From Anaerobutyricum stercoris (GTDB lineage Bacteria; Bacillota; Clostridia; Lachnospirales; Lachnospiraceae), in contig DXBR01000086.1 in NCBI GenBank assembly GCA_019116455.1, positions 7,778 through 71,777 on the forward strand: a stretch of DNA of 64,000 bases, written 5' to 3'. Shown here one piece after another: positions 8,342 to 17,310 of this stretch (positions are counted from its first letter, which is position 1; every line of letters begins with the position of its first letter). The translations under genes were made by a program, and so were the position numbers. The notes under the pieces were generated by a model, which saw only the letters and a program-made list of their open reading frames with translations, ran no database searches and was not told the origin of the DNA.

Positions 8342-9340
8342 GTGACTTCCAATAAAAAAATAACCAGGCAGGCGGTGAGTCTCTTTCACCGCAAGATCAA
8401 AGAGGCAGAACGCATCGCTATTTCCGGGCACATCAACCCGGATGGCGACTGCGTCGGCGCCTGCCTTGGACTTTGCGCCTATATTCTTGATCTGGATCCG
8501 AAAAAAAAGGTGGATATTCTTTTGGAACCAATCAGTGAAAAGTTCCGTTTTTTAGCGTATGCAGATCATATTATGCAGGAAAAAACGGAGGAAGAGCCTT
8601 ACGATCTCTATTTTTCGCTGGATTGTTCAGACAAGGAACGCCTCGGCGCATTTCAGGAACTTTTTGAAGAAGCCCGATTTACCATATGCGTGGATCATCA
8701 CATCAGTAATCAGGGATTTGGTGATTTGCGGTTTATTGATGCCGACGCTTCTTCTACCTGTGAGATTCTGTATGATATTCTTGAGGAAAAAAAGATTTCT
8801 TTTGACACGGCACAGTGCCTGTATCTGGGCATCGTGCATGACACAGGGGTATTTAAACACAGCAACACTACCAGAAAAGTTATGGAAATTGCGGGAGCAT
8901 TGATTGACAAAGGAGTGCGTCCGGATTTTATTATCGACGAGACTTTTTATAAAAAGACATACATTCAGAATCAGATTCTGGGACGTGCTCTGATGGAGAG
9001 CATCCTCCTTCTGGATGGCCGTATTATTTTTTCAGCCATAAAGAAAAAAGATATGGACTTTTACGGTATTGAGAGTGGAGATCTGGATGGAGTTATCGAT
9101 CAGCTTCGGGTGACAGAAGGAGTGGAATGCGCCCTGTTTCTATACGAAAAGACAGAAGGACAGTTTAAGGTCAGCCTCCGTTCTAACGGAAAAGTTGATG
9201 TTAGAAAGATTGCGGAACAATTTGGTGGCGGAGGCCATGTGAAAGCAGCCGGCTGTACTGTGGAAGGAAATGTACGTGATATTGTAAACAGCATTTCTCC
9301 GCTGATCGATCAGCAGCTCGAACAGGGAAAAGATGTATGA
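8342..9340 (+). CDS. nrnA: NrnA-type DHH phosphoesterase (oligoribonuclease / pAp phosphatase)
   Basis: 332 residues with the DHH/DHHA1 architecture. Metal-site motifs are visible: GHINPDGDCVGA, a DCSD, CVDHHISN and GIVHDTGVF; the C-terminal DHHA1 domain ends in FGGGGHVKAAGC. Homologues degrade nanoRNA and 3'-phosphoadenosine-5'-phosphate. Start is GTG at 8342, two bases after the rbfA stop, with GGGGAGG upstream. Its stop overlaps the truB start (ATGA). Confidence 0.92.
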   Translation: MTSNKKITRQAVSLFHRKIKEAERIAISGHINPDGDCVGACLGLCAYILDLDPKKKVDILLEPISEKFRFLAYADHIMQEKTEEEPYDLYFSLDCSDKERLGAFQELFEEARFTICVDHHISNQGFGDLRFIDADASSTCEILYDILEEKKISFDTAQCLYLGIVHDTGVFKHSNTTRKVMEIAGALIDKGVRPDFIIDETFYKKTYIQNQILGRALMESILLLDGRIIFSAIKKKDMDFYGIESGDLDGVIDQLRVTEGVECALFLYEKTEGQFKVSLRSNGKVDVRKIAEQFGGGGHVKAAGCTVEGNVRDIVNSISPLIDQQLEQGKDV

Positions 9341-10239
9341 TAAACGGTATTTTGAACATAAAGAAAGAGAAGGGCTTTACCTCACATGATGTGGTGGCAA
9401 AGCTCCGGGGTATTCTGCATCAGAAAAAAATCGGACATACGGGAACTCTTGATCCGGATGCAGAGGGTGTTCTGCCGGTATGTCTTGGAAAAGCTACCCG
9501 CCTTTGTGATAAAATAGGGGACTGGGATAAAACGTATCAGGCAACGCTGCGCCTGGGCGTGACCACTGATACAGAAGATACCTCGGGAACTGTTCTGGAA
9601 GAAAAACCGGTGAAGATTGATGAAGAATCTGTCAGAGAAATTATTTCTTCTTTTGTGGGAGAGTACGAACAGATTCCACCTATGTACTCCGCTAAAAAAG
9701 TGCGGGGAAAAAAGCTTTATGAGCTGGCAAGAGAGGGTGTTGTCATTGAACGAAAACCCTGTCGGGTCACTGTCCATTCTATTGATATTCAGGAGGTTTG
9801 TCTTCCGTACGTAACATTTTCTGTACGTTGTTCCAAGGGGACTTATATTCGGAGTCTCTGCAGGGATATCGGGGAAAAAGCCGGCTGCGGTGGCTGTATG
9901 GCGGCTCTTACACGGACACAGGTGGCGTTTTTTGATATAAATGATGCGCTGACGCTCAAGCAGGTGGAATCTTTGCGGGATTCCGGAACGCTTTTTGAGC
10001 ACATTCGTTCCATAGATTCTGTTTTCGCAGACTATCCGGCAGTGACCGTATCGGCAAAAGCGGAAAAGAAGCTCTATAATGGCAACCCGCTTCCGTGGAA
10101 CGCCTGCACAGTAACGGAGGGCGATGCGTCCGGTATGTATCGGGTATATGACAAAGAAGGACATTTTATCGGTATTTACAGGAAAGCAGCGCAATCCGAT
10201 ATATTGCATCCCGACAAACTGTTTTTTGATATGCCGTAA
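9337..10239 (+). CDS. truB: tRNA pseudouridine(55) synthase
   Basis: 300-residue enzyme forming pseudouridine 55 in the T loop of tRNA. The catalytic Asp is in GTLDPDAEGVLPVCLG. KKIGHTGTLD, the YSAKKVRGKKLYELAR element and the CSKGTYIRSL motif are all present, as is a C-terminal PUA-like region. Coupled to nrnA by a 4-base overlap. Confidence 0.96.
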   Translation: MINGILNIKKEKGFTSHDVVAKLRGILHQKKIGHTGTLDPDAEGVLPVCLGKATRLCDKIGDWDKTYQATLRLGVTTDTEDTSGTVLEEKPVKIDEESVREIISSFVGEYEQIPPMYSAKKVRGKKLYELAREGVVIERKPCRVTVHSIDIQEVCLPYVTFSVRCSKGTYIRSLCRDIGEKAGCGGCMAALTRTQVAFFDINDALTLKQVESLRDSGTLFEHIRSIDSVFADYPAVTVSAKAEKKLYNGNPLPWNACTVTEGDASGMYRVYDKEGHFIGIYRKAAQSDILHPDKLFFDMP

Positions 10240-10321
10240 TATAGTGCGGATATCTTCAGATCCGGCTGAGGCAGTACTCGGGTGTTATTGACGGATAAAA
10301 TTATCATCAGGAGAAAGAGAC

Positions 10322-11257
10322 ATGGAATACATTAAAGACCCGGATTTTCAACTGGAAGATACAGCGGTGGCTCTGGGAAAGTTTGAGGGACTGCACCGGG
10401 GGCATCAGCTTTTATTTGAAGAAATAAAAAAACAAAAGGCAGAGGGACTGAAAAGTGTGGTATTTACCTTTGATATGCCTCCTCGTTCTGCTTTGAGCGG
10501 CGACCAATCCTATCAGCAGATTTACACAAAAGAAGAAAGGCGTCTGCTTCTGGAAGAGATGCAGATTGACATTCTTATTGAGCATCCTTTTACAAAGGAA
10601 TTTGCTGCGCAGACACCGGAGGAATTTGTCCGGGATATTCTGGTGGGAAGAGCCGGTGCAAAAAAGGTGGTAGTCGGAAAAGATTTCCGTTTTGGGAAAA
10701 AACGATCCGGTGATGTCGGCCTGTTAAAAGAGCTGGCGCCTAAATACGGCTATGAGCTGATCGTCATAGAGAAGCTTCAGATGGAGCATAAAGATGTCAG
10801 CAGCACAAGAGTTCGCGCGCATTTGGAAAAAGGAGAGATGGAAGAAGCCGCAAGGCTTCTGGGAAGACCGTACGCAGTCATCGGCGAAGTTGTTCATGGA
10901 AAGGCGCTGGGACGCACTATCCAGATTCCAACGGCTAATCAGAAAGCAGATAAAAATAAACTGATGCCACCAAACGGCGTCTATATTTCCCGTATTTATA
11001 TCAGCGGGGAAGAAGGCTGCCACTACGGCATCACTAATGTGGGAGTAAAACCGACGGTGGAAGAACATGCCGCCAAAGATGTGGAAACCAATATTGTGGA
11101 TTTTGACGGAGATATATATGGAAAAACCATCAAGGTGGAGCTCCTTCACTACCGCCGTCCGGAGATGCAGTTTGCCTCCCTGGATGAACTGCGAGCACGG
11201 ATAGAAATAGATGTGGCTGCCGCCGTGCAATATGCAGAGGAGCATCCGGCGTTTTGA
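10322..11257 (+). CDS. ribF: Bifunctional riboflavin kinase / FAD synthetase
   Basis: 311-residue enzyme making FMN and FAD. The N-terminal nucleotidyltransferase half has KFEGLHRGHQLLFEE and DFRFGKKRSGD; the C-terminal kinase half has the PTAN motif (QIPTANQ) and the NVGVKPTVE element. Last gene of the translation operon, 82 bases after truB. The rpsO gene that often follows in Firmicutes is absent here. Confidence 0.95.
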   Translation: MEYIKDPDFQLEDTAVALGKFEGLHRGHQLLFEEIKKQKAEGLKSVVFTFDMPPRSALSGDQSYQQIYTKEERRLLLEEMQIDILIEHPFTKEFAAQTPEEFVRDILVGRAGAKKVVVGKDFRFGKKRSGDVGLLKELAPKYGYELIVIEKLQMEHKDVSSTRVRAHLEKGEMEEAARLLGRPYAVIGEVVHGKALGRTIQIPTANQKADKNKLMPPNGVYISRIYISGEEGCHYGITNVGVKPTVEEHAAKDVETNIVDFDGDIYGKTIKVELLHYRRPEMQFASLDELRARIEIDVAAAVQYAEEHPAF

Positions 11258-11319
11258 CGCTGGTGCTGTTCAATATGCTCAAAAAAACAGATAAAAATAT
11301 ATCCAAGTTCGTCATGTTG

Positions 11320-11328
11320 TGGTATAAT
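11320..11328 (+). promoter_or_regulatory. Extended -10 promoter for the cytidylate-kinase-like gene
   Basis: TGGTATAAT, an extended -10 with a consensus TATAAT at 11323-11328 and no clear -35. It lies 61 bases before the chosen start codon. Confidence 0.6.
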
Positions 11329-11389
11329 ATTCTTGAATCATCAACTGCAATTCCGGATAAAACCGGACGACATAAAAAGGAGTGATGTT

Positions 11390-12007
11390 ATGAATACGAT
11401 TATCACAATTGGGAGACAGTATGGAAGCGGAGGAAGAGAGATTGGCCAGAAACTTGCAGGGTATTATGACATTCCTTTCTATGACAAGGAACTTTTAAAA
11501 GTTGCTGCCAGAGAAAGCGGCATCTGTGAGGAGATGTTTGAGAATTACGATGAGAAGCCAACTACCAGTTTTCTGTATTCTCTGGTTATGGATCCCTATG
11601 CGCTGGGCTATAACGCAGCCTCCTTTGACATGCCGCTTAACCAGAAGGTGTTTCTGGCAGCCTTCGACGCCATCAAAAAGGTGGCAGACAAGGGGCCGTG
11701 CGTGATTGTCGGCCGCTGTGCGGATTATGCTCTCAAGGATTATGCTAACAAGCTGAATGTGTTCATTCATGCGCCGATGTCCTTCAAAAAGCACCGGATC
11801 AACGAGCAATATAATGTTCCGCTGGAAAAGGCTAAGGATGAAGCGGTTAAGATTGACAAGCAGCGTGCCAGCTACTATAACTATTATACTCCCCGCAAAT
11901 GGGGAGATTTACAGAGTTATGATCTGACTGTTGACAGCAGCATTCTCGGCATTGACGGTACGGTGGAACTCATCAAGACCGCTGTGGACATAAAAGAAGG
12001 CAATTGA
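11390..12007 (+). CDS. Cytidylate-kinase-like P-loop family protein
   Basis: 205 residues after choosing MNTIITIGRQYGSGG at 11390, which follows AAAAAGGAG; an in-frame ATG at 11333 overlaps the promoter. The family (cytidylate kinase-like, AAA_26 type) has the modified P-loop GRQYGSGGREIG and the VIVGRCADYAL motif. It is shorter and diverged from the true Cmk, so the substrate is uncertain. Transcribed alone between its own promoter and a terminator. Confidence 0.8.
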   Translation: MNTIITIGRQYGSGGREIGQKLAGYYDIPFYDKELLKVAARESGICEEMFENYDEKPTTSFLYSLVMDPYALGYNAASFDMPLNQKVFLAAFDAIKKVADKGPCVIVGRCADYALKDYANKLNVFIHAPMSFKKHRINEQYNVPLEKAKDEAVKIDKQRASYYNYYTPRKWGDLQSYDLTVDSSILGIDGTVELIKTAVDIKEGN

Positions 12008-12035
12008 ATAAACAGATGTCATAAATGAAAGCGAC

Positions 12036-12073
12036 GCCCGGTTCGAACGCAAGAACCGGGCATTGTTGTTTTT
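12036..12073 (+). terminator. Rho-independent terminator
   Basis: Nine-bp stem GCCCGGTTC / GAACCGGGC followed by a T-rich tail (ATTGTTGTTTTT). Ends the preceding single-gene unit. Confidence 0.85.
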
Positions 12074-12104
12074 GAACATTCGTTGTCTGACATTGTTGTC
12101 AAAT

Positions 12105-12548
12105 TTAATATTTCTTCATCAGCCGCCGGAAAAACAGTCTTCCGGAAACGAGCTGAATGATCCAGTATATTCCCAAAAATGCCACGAAAATCTCTGCATT
12201 TTCAATGACATCCAGAAGACTTAGGATGGAAAAGACGAACATGGCGCAGGTGATGATGATAAATCCCAGAATATAGGCATATCTGCCGGACTTATCCCGG
12301 ATCTTTTCTTTCAGTTCATCGTGCAGTTCAATCCGCTCCTGTTCCATGCGCTGCGCATAGATCTCCCGCCGGCCTGGCGCGCTCCAGTAAACATACCGGA
12401 CGATCATCTGGATTCCTGAAAATCCCATACCACCGGCCAGACCCCAGAAAAGACTCTCCAGCCGGTACTCCGTAAACAGAGCAAGAAGCAGAAATGCGAC
12501 GCCGATACACGTATAAACAATTCCGTAGATAAGATGACTTCTTTTCAT
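12105..12548 (-). CDS. Small membrane protein partnered with an XRE regulator
   Basis: 147 residues with four hydrophobic segments: about 7-25, 33-52, 89-110 and 117-137. A charged amphipathic stretch rich in Glu, Arg and Lys (about 60-85) separates the two pairs. No enzymatic motif recognised. Its start overlaps the stop of the XRE gene by 4 bases, so they form one operon. XRE plus small multi-pass protein pairs are frequent in Firmicutes, but their function is generally unknown. Confidence 0.8.
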   Translation of the reverse strand: MKRSHLIYGIVYTCIGVAFLLLALFTEYRLESLFWGLAGGMGFSGIQMIVRYVYWSAPGRREIYAQRMEQERIELHDELKEKIRDKSGRYAYILGFIIITCAMFVFSILSLLDVIENAEIFVAFLGIYWIIQLVSGRLFFRRLMKKY

Positions 12549-12754
12549 GATTTCACAACTCCTTTCTCCCTGATAAAAATCTCTTCGATAGTCAGTTCAA
12601 AAAAATCAGCGATGGCAAACGCCAGATCCAGCGACGGGTTGTATTTTCCGCGCTCAATGGAGCTGATGGTCTGCCGGGATACTTTTAGCATCCTTGCAAA
12701 TTCTTCCTGATTCAGTCCCCGCTCCTTTCGGAGCTGTTCTACCCGGTTTTCCAA
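12545..12754 (-). CDS. XRE-family helix-turn-helix regulator
   Basis: 69-residue one-domain regulator: RVEQLRKERGLNQEEFARML, then KVSRQTISSIERGKYNPSL as the recognition region, ending in a FFELTIEEIF element. This is the YozG/Cro-like small XRE type. The start is TTG (minus strand 12752-12754), preceded by GGCGGTGA. The promoter region holds two copies of an operator-like repeat, so autoregulation is likely. Confidence 0.9.
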   Translation of the reverse strand: MENRVEQLRKERGLNQEEFARMLKVSRQTISSIERGKYNPSLDLAFAIADFFELTIEEIFIREKGVVKS

Positions 12755-12814
12755 ACAATCACCGCCTTTTTGCTAAAGTTTCTTCAGGTTGCGGCCATGG
12801 TTGGCGCAAAGTGC

Positions 12815-12888
12815 AAAATGACAAGTTTTCTTTACATTTTTAGTATAGCATATGAAATATAAAATGACAAGTTTCTTTTATATTTTTT
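12815..12888 (-). promoter_or_regulatory. Promoter with duplicated operator-like repeat
   Basis: Minus-strand promoter TTGTCA (12865-12870), 17-base spacer, TATACT (12842-12847). A direct repeat, AAAATGACAAGTTTTCTTTA at 12815 and a near-identical copy at 12861, is spaced 46 bp apart. One copy covers the -35 and the other the start region, as expected of an autorepressed gene. Confidence 0.7.
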
Positions 12889-12946
12889 GAAAGGAGGAAG
12901 GAAAAATTCCGTGTTTCGAAAAAACATCCGGAAAAACAGAAAAATA

Positions 12947-12985
12947 TCCCCCACCCCGGCTTGTGGAGACGGCGGGGGTTCTTTA
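12947..12985. other. GC-rich hairpin in the 346-base divergent spacer
   Basis: CCCCC and GGGGG arms with extra GC pairs enclose about 20 bases; both flanks are A/T rich, so the structure could work on either strand. It stands in the leader side of the methyltransferase-transporter operon. I found no recognisable riboswitch and no strong promoter for that operon. The rest of 12889-13100 shows nothing further. Confidence 0.4.
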
Positions 12986-13100
12986 TTATAGTAAAGGGTT
13001 AATGTGATAATAGATAGATTTGTCTCTGCATAAAGGTATTTTTTTGTGGGAGATAACGTCAGGCATGAATTAATAAAAGAAAACGAGAGGTGATGACAGG

Positions 13101-13859
13101 ATGGCAATTCGTCCGGAAAGAAATAGATGGAAAGAGACGGCTCTTGTAAAGGGCAGAGTCAAAGAATACTGGAACGGGAGAGCTGACAGTTTTCGCGTCC
13201 AGCGGGAGGCGGAATTAAAAAGCGGGCAGCATGAGGTCTGGGAGCAGGAACTGCTGTCTCATCTGCCGCAGGGTGACAGCCTGCGGATACTGGATGTAGG
13301 TTGTGGCTGCGGCTTTTTTTCGTTTCTGCTGGCGGAGAACGGTCATCGGGTGACTGGCATCGATCTGACAGAAAATATGATTCTTGAGGGACGGGAACTG
13401 GCAGAAAAATATGATCTTTCTGTGGAGTTTCGGCAGATGGATGCGGAGAAGCCGGATTTTCCTGACGATACTTTTGATGTGATTGTGAGCCGGAATCTCA
13501 CCTGGACGCTGCCGCATCCGGCGAAGGCCTATGAGGAATGGATGAGGGTGTTGAAGCCGGGCGGTATTCTGATTAATTATGACGCCGAACATGCCCGGTA
13601 TCATTTCAGCCGCGGACTGGAAGGAGAGAAGGCTCACGCCATGCTTTCCCGTGGACAGATGGATGACTGCATGGAGATATACGGCATGCTGCCGATCAGC
13701 GCTTGGAAACGTCCGGACTGGGATGTCTTTCAACTAAAACATCTGGGCTTTGCTCAGGTGGAGACGGACGCCGCCATCGGAAAGCGGCTGTTTCTGCACG
13801 ATGACCAGTTCTGCACGCCATATCCGGTATTCCGGATCAAAGCGGTGAAAGCAAAATAA
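13101..13859 (+). CDS. Class I SAM-dependent methyltransferase
   Basis: 252 residues. Motif I is ILDVGCGCGFFSFLLAENGH and GIDLTENM follows it; the post-motif region has FDVIVSRNLTWTLPHP and WMRVLKPGG, placing it in the Methyltransf_11/25 group. The substrate cannot be read from the sequence. It is the first gene of an operon with a five-gene nickel/peptide-type ABC importer, only 13 bases before the first permease, which suggests a link to uptake or use of the imported ligand. Ribosome site AGGTGATG. Confidence 0.88.
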   Translation: MAIRPERNRWKETALVKGRVKEYWNGRADSFRVQREAELKSGQHEVWEQELLSHLPQGDSLRILDVGCGCGFFSFLLAENGHRVTGIDLTENMILEGRELAEKYDLSVEFRQMDAEKPDFPDDTFDVIVSRNLTWTLPHPAKAYEEWMRVLKPGGILINYDAEHARYHFSRGLEGEKAHAMLSRGQMDDCMEIYGMLPISAWKRPDWDVFQLKHLGFAQVETDAAIGKRLFLHDDQFCTPYPVFRIKAVKAK

Positions 13860-13872
13860 ACAGGAAAAAGAA

Positions 13873-14817
13873 ATGAAGAGATACATATTCAAAAGATTGC
13901 TGCTCTTAATTCCTATTGTATTAGGAATCACATTTTTATCTTTCGCCATGATGAGAATTGCCGGCAGCGATGCAATATTGCAGCAGGTCGATGCCACAGG
14001 AATCGCATTGTCCCAGGAGGTCATTGATGCCAGAAGAGAGGAACTTGGTCTCAATCAGCCCTTTTTGATTCAATATGTGCGCTGGCTGAGAGGATTTCTC
14101 ACAGGAGATTTGGGGGTCAGCTATATTTCGGGAAATGATGTGTTTTCCACTTTTGTTTCCAAACTGCCCGCCACTTTATTCCTGACGGGGTCGTCAATGC
14201 TTCTTACAGTGATCATTTCACTTCCTCTTGGGATTTTGGCAGCTGTCAGACAAAATAAATTTACAGATTACCTGATTCGGACGAGCAGTTTTATTGGCAG
14301 TAGTCTGCCTAATTTCTTTGTGGCGCTGCTTCTGATGTATTTTTTGTCGATTCGTCTGCCGGTTTTTCCGGTCATTTCGGAAGGAATCAATATCAAAAGT
14401 ATTGTGCTGCCGACTCTCACGCTGGGAATTGCCATGTCCGCCCGATATCTGCGTCAGATACGGGCGGCGGTTCTCGAAGAATTGGGAAAAGAATATGTTG
14501 CCGGAGAGAAAGCCAGGGGTATTGAGTTTTCATCTACGTTATGGAAAAGTGTACTGCGCTCTTGTCTGGTGACGATTCTCACTCTGATGGCACTTTCCAT
14601 AGGGAGCCTTCTGGGAGGAACAGCCATCGTGGAATCCATTTTTATGTGGGACGGCGTGGGAAAACTGGCAGTGGACGCCATCAATATGCGGGATTATCCT
14701 GTAATTCAGGCATATGTGGTCTGGATGGCAATGATCTATGTGATAGTCAATCTTGCTACAGATGTGATCTATCGTTTGATCGATCCGCGAATTCGTCTGG
14801 AAGGTGAGAGAAGATGA
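13873..14817 (+). CDS. ABC importer permease, NikB/DppB type
   Basis: 314 residues. N-terminal helix at about 9-29 followed by an external loop, then five membrane segments with the BPD_transp_1 domain. The ATPase-coupling EAA loop is seen as KEYVAGEKARGI. Its stop overlaps the next permease start by 4 bases. Nickel versus di/oligopeptide specificity cannot be decided from the permease. Confidence 0.9.
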   Translation: MKRYIFKRLLLLIPIVLGITFLSFAMMRIAGSDAILQQVDATGIALSQEVIDARREELGLNQPFLIQYVRWLRGFLTGDLGVSYISGNDVFSTFVSKLPATLFLTGSSMLLTVIISLPLGILAAVRQNKFTDYLIRTSSFIGSSLPNFFVALLLMYFLSIRLPVFPVISEGINIKSIVLPTLTLGIAMSARYLRQIRAAVLEELGKEYVAGEKARGIEFSSTLWKSVLRSCLVTILTLMALSIGSLLGGTAIVESIFMWDGVGKLAVDAINMRDYPVIQAYVVWMAMIYVIVNLATDVIYRLIDPRIRLEGERR

Positions 14818-15686
14818 CAGAAAGAGTGAAAAATAGATTAAGAAAGCGGTCAGGAAAGAATCGTATAAAACAAAGATTAATCATATTTTCTGTTCTGGTC
14901 GCGCTTCTTTTGCTGCTGGCGTTATTTTCGGAGAAACTCTGTCCTTATGATCCGGCGCAGCAGAATTTTGCTATTGCGCTGGAACCGCCGGGACCGGCGC
15001 ATCTATTTGGCACGGACCGATATGGAAGAGATATGCTTTCCCGGGTGCTGGTGGGAGCTCAGATCAGTATTTTCTCTGCGCTGATTCTCGTGGCGGTGAT
15101 TACAGCAGCCGGTTCCCTGATTGGGGTAGCAGCCGGTTATGCCGGCGGTAAGCTGGATGCCGTTGTTATGCGGATTTCTGATATTTGTCTGGCTTTTCCG
15201 GGGCTGATATTTGCCTTGGCCATAGCGGCGGTTCTGAATGGAGGAGTAGAAAATGCAGTCATAGCTCTGGCGGCGGTGAGCTGGCCTAAATATGCCAGAT
15301 TGTCCAGAAGCCAGACGTTGGCAGTGAAACAGTCTGATTATATACAGGCAGCACGTCTGGCGGGAAATACGCCGGTTCAGATGATTCTGAGGCACATTTT
15401 GCCAAATATAATGGGACAGATTCTTGTGACTGCCATGCTGGATATCGGAACCATGATGATGGAGATCGCGGCGCTCTCCTTCCTGGGGCTTGGAGCAAAG
15501 CCGCCCACGGCGGAATGGGGAAGTATGATGAGTGAAGGGAGAAGCATGCTGCAAACTTATCCTTGGGTTGTATTGACGCCGGGAATAGGAATCTTCATAT
15601 CGGTGGCGCTGTTTAACCTGCTGGGAGATACTCTGCGGGATTATATGGATCCCCGGAACAGACGGGAGACAGTGAAAAATTCATAA
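14814..15686 (+). CDS. ABC importer permease, NikC/DppC type
   Basis: 290 residues with the usual N-terminal helix (about 22-42), the FGTDRYGRDMLSRVLVGA signature that follows it in this family, and the EAA loop SDYIQAARLAGNTP before LRHILPNIMG. Partner of the preceding permease, with AGGTGAGAG as ribosome site. Confidence 0.92.
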   Translation: MTERVKNRLRKRSGKNRIKQRLIIFSVLVALLLLLALFSEKLCPYDPAQQNFAIALEPPGPAHLFGTDRYGRDMLSRVLVGAQISIFSALILVAVITAAGSLIGVAAGYAGGKLDAVVMRISDICLAFPGLIFALAIAAVLNGGVENAVIALAAVSWPKYARLSRSQTLAVKQSDYIQAARLAGNTPVQMILRHILPNIMGQILVTAMLDIGTMMMEIAALSFLGLGAKPPTAEWGSMMSEGRSMLQTYPWVVLTPGIGIFISVALFNLLGDTLRDYMDPRNRRETVKNS

Positions 15687-15738
15687 TGATTCTGCTGAAA
15701 AAGGCACAGACAAAGGAGATAGTAGGAGGGAGATTACA

Positions 15739-17310
15739 ATGAAGAAAAAAATAATGAGCGGTCTGCTGATCCTTGTTCTGCTGATCGTCGGTATAACCGG
15801 ATGCGGCAGTCAGCAGAGATCCGATGAGACGGGAAGTTCCGGAGACGAAGAAGGACAGAAAACATTTGTTTTCGGAGATACTACATTTAATGCGGAAAAC
15901 GGGGAACCGGACATTAACCCTCATAATGATAACAGCGGATGGGCATGTATCAGATATGGAGTGGGAGAAACCTTGTTCCGTTTTAATGACGAAATGGAAA
16001 TGGAACCATGGCTGGCGGAATCCTGTGAAAATGTGGATGAATATACCTGGAAGATTGTTTTGAGAGAAGGAATCAGTTTTACAAGCGGTCGCGTCATGGA
16101 TGCAGAAGCGGTAAAAGAGTGTCTGGAAGACCTGGTAAAAAATCATCCGCGCGCGGCGGAAAATCTTTCTATTGCTGAGATTACTGCTGAGGATATGACT
16201 CTGACTATCCGCACCAGTATCCCGGTTCCGGCTCTTATCAATTATCTCGCAGATCCTTACGGTTGTATTTATGATGTGCAGGCAGGCGTGACGGAAGAGG
16301 GAATCGTGCAGGGGACAGGCCCGTACCGTGCTGTCTCTCTTACGACAGATTCGGAAATGGAACTGGTAAAAAATGAAAACTACTGGAATGGTGAGCCAAA
16401 GATTGACAAGATCACTGTGCGGACAATATCAGACGGAGATACTCTGACCATGGCGCTTCAGTCAGGTGAGATTGATGCGGCGTACGGTATGCCTTACGCA
16501 AGCTACCCGCTTTTTGAAAATGATAATTATACCTTTACCAGCTGTGAGACCAGCCGTGTATTTTTTGGAGCCATGAATTTTGAAAGCCCTGTAACCAGCG
16601 ATCCTGCCGTGAGAAAGGCGATTGCCATGGGAATCGATAAAGAAGGATTTGTGGAGACGCTCCTGGGTGGAAACGGTTATCCGGCGGCAGGGGTTTACCC
16701 GGACAATGTTTCATTTGGCGGCGATGTGGTTTCTGCGGAAAGTTATGATCCGGAAGGAGCAAAACAGGTATTAGAGGAAGCGGGATGGGTTGATACAGAT
16801 GGAGATGGCATCCGCGAGAAAGACGGGACGTCGCTCGTACTGCGCTGGCTGACGTATCCCAGCCGTCAGGAACAGCCGCTCTTGGCAGAATCAGCACAGG
16901 CCACTCTGGGAGAAATAGGATTTCAGGTTGAAATCAACAATACAGCGGATCACAATCGCATCCGGACGGACAGCGACGCCTGGGACATCTATGTCAGCGC
17001 CATGGTCACCGCCCCGACCGGAGATCCGGAATATTTTTTCAAGTATCACTGCCTTGACAGCTCCAGTAATAATGACGGGCATTATCACAGCGACCGGCTG
17101 GAAGAGTTGGCGCAGGAGATGGCAAAAACTTTTGATGCGGATAAAAGAGCGGAACTTGCCATACAGATGCAGAAGGTGATTCTTGATGATAATGCCTATG
17201 TCTTCTGTTCGCATTTGCGAATGAGTATGATCTCCAAGGCAAATGTGACAGGACTTACGGCTCACCCGTGTGATTATTATGAGATTACAGTTGATTTGGA
17301 TATAGAATGA
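15739..17310 (+). CDS. Extracellular solute-binding lipoprotein, NikA/DppA family
   Basis: 523 residues. A lipoprotein signal with lipobox VGITGCGS puts the lipidated cysteine at residue 22. The SBP_bac_5 fold is indicated by DINPHNDN, WKIVLREGISFTSGR and the DPAVRKAIAMGIDK stretch. NikA-like proteins bind nickel, often through a chelator, while DppA-like ones bind peptides. The short DINPH motif near the N-terminus and the gene context favour, but do not prove, a metal or metal-chelate ligand. Confidence 0.9.
   Translation: MKKKIMSGLLILVLLIVGITGCGSQQRSDETGSSGDEEGQKTFVFGDTTFNAENGEPDINPHNDNSGWACIRYGVGETLFRFNDEMEMEPWLAESCENVDEYTWKIVLREGISFTSGRVMDAEAVKECLEDLVKNHPRAAENLSIAEITAEDMTLTIRTSIPVPALINYLADPYGCIYDVQAGVTEEGIVQGTGPYRAVSLTTDSEMELVKNENYWNGEPKIDKITVRTISDGDTLTMALQSGEIDAAYGMPYASYPLFENDNYTFTSCETSRVFFGAMNFESPVTSDPAVRKAIAMGIDKEGFVETLLGGNGYPAAGVYPDNVSFGGDVVSAESYDPEGAKQVLEEAGWVDTDGDGIREKDGTSLVLRWLTYPSRQEQPLLAESAQATLGEIGFQVEINNTADHNRIRTDSDAWDIYVSAMVTAPTGDPEYFFKYHCLDSSSNNDGHYHSDRLEELAQEMAKTFDADKRAELAIQMQKVILDDNAYVFCSHLRMSMISKANVTGLTAHPCDYYEITVDLDIE

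Noticed and set aside
12889..12985. Possible leader peptide (GTG at about 12911, 26 codons) before the importer operon
   Set aside because: The ribosome site is too far away and the peptide has no regulatory codon run.
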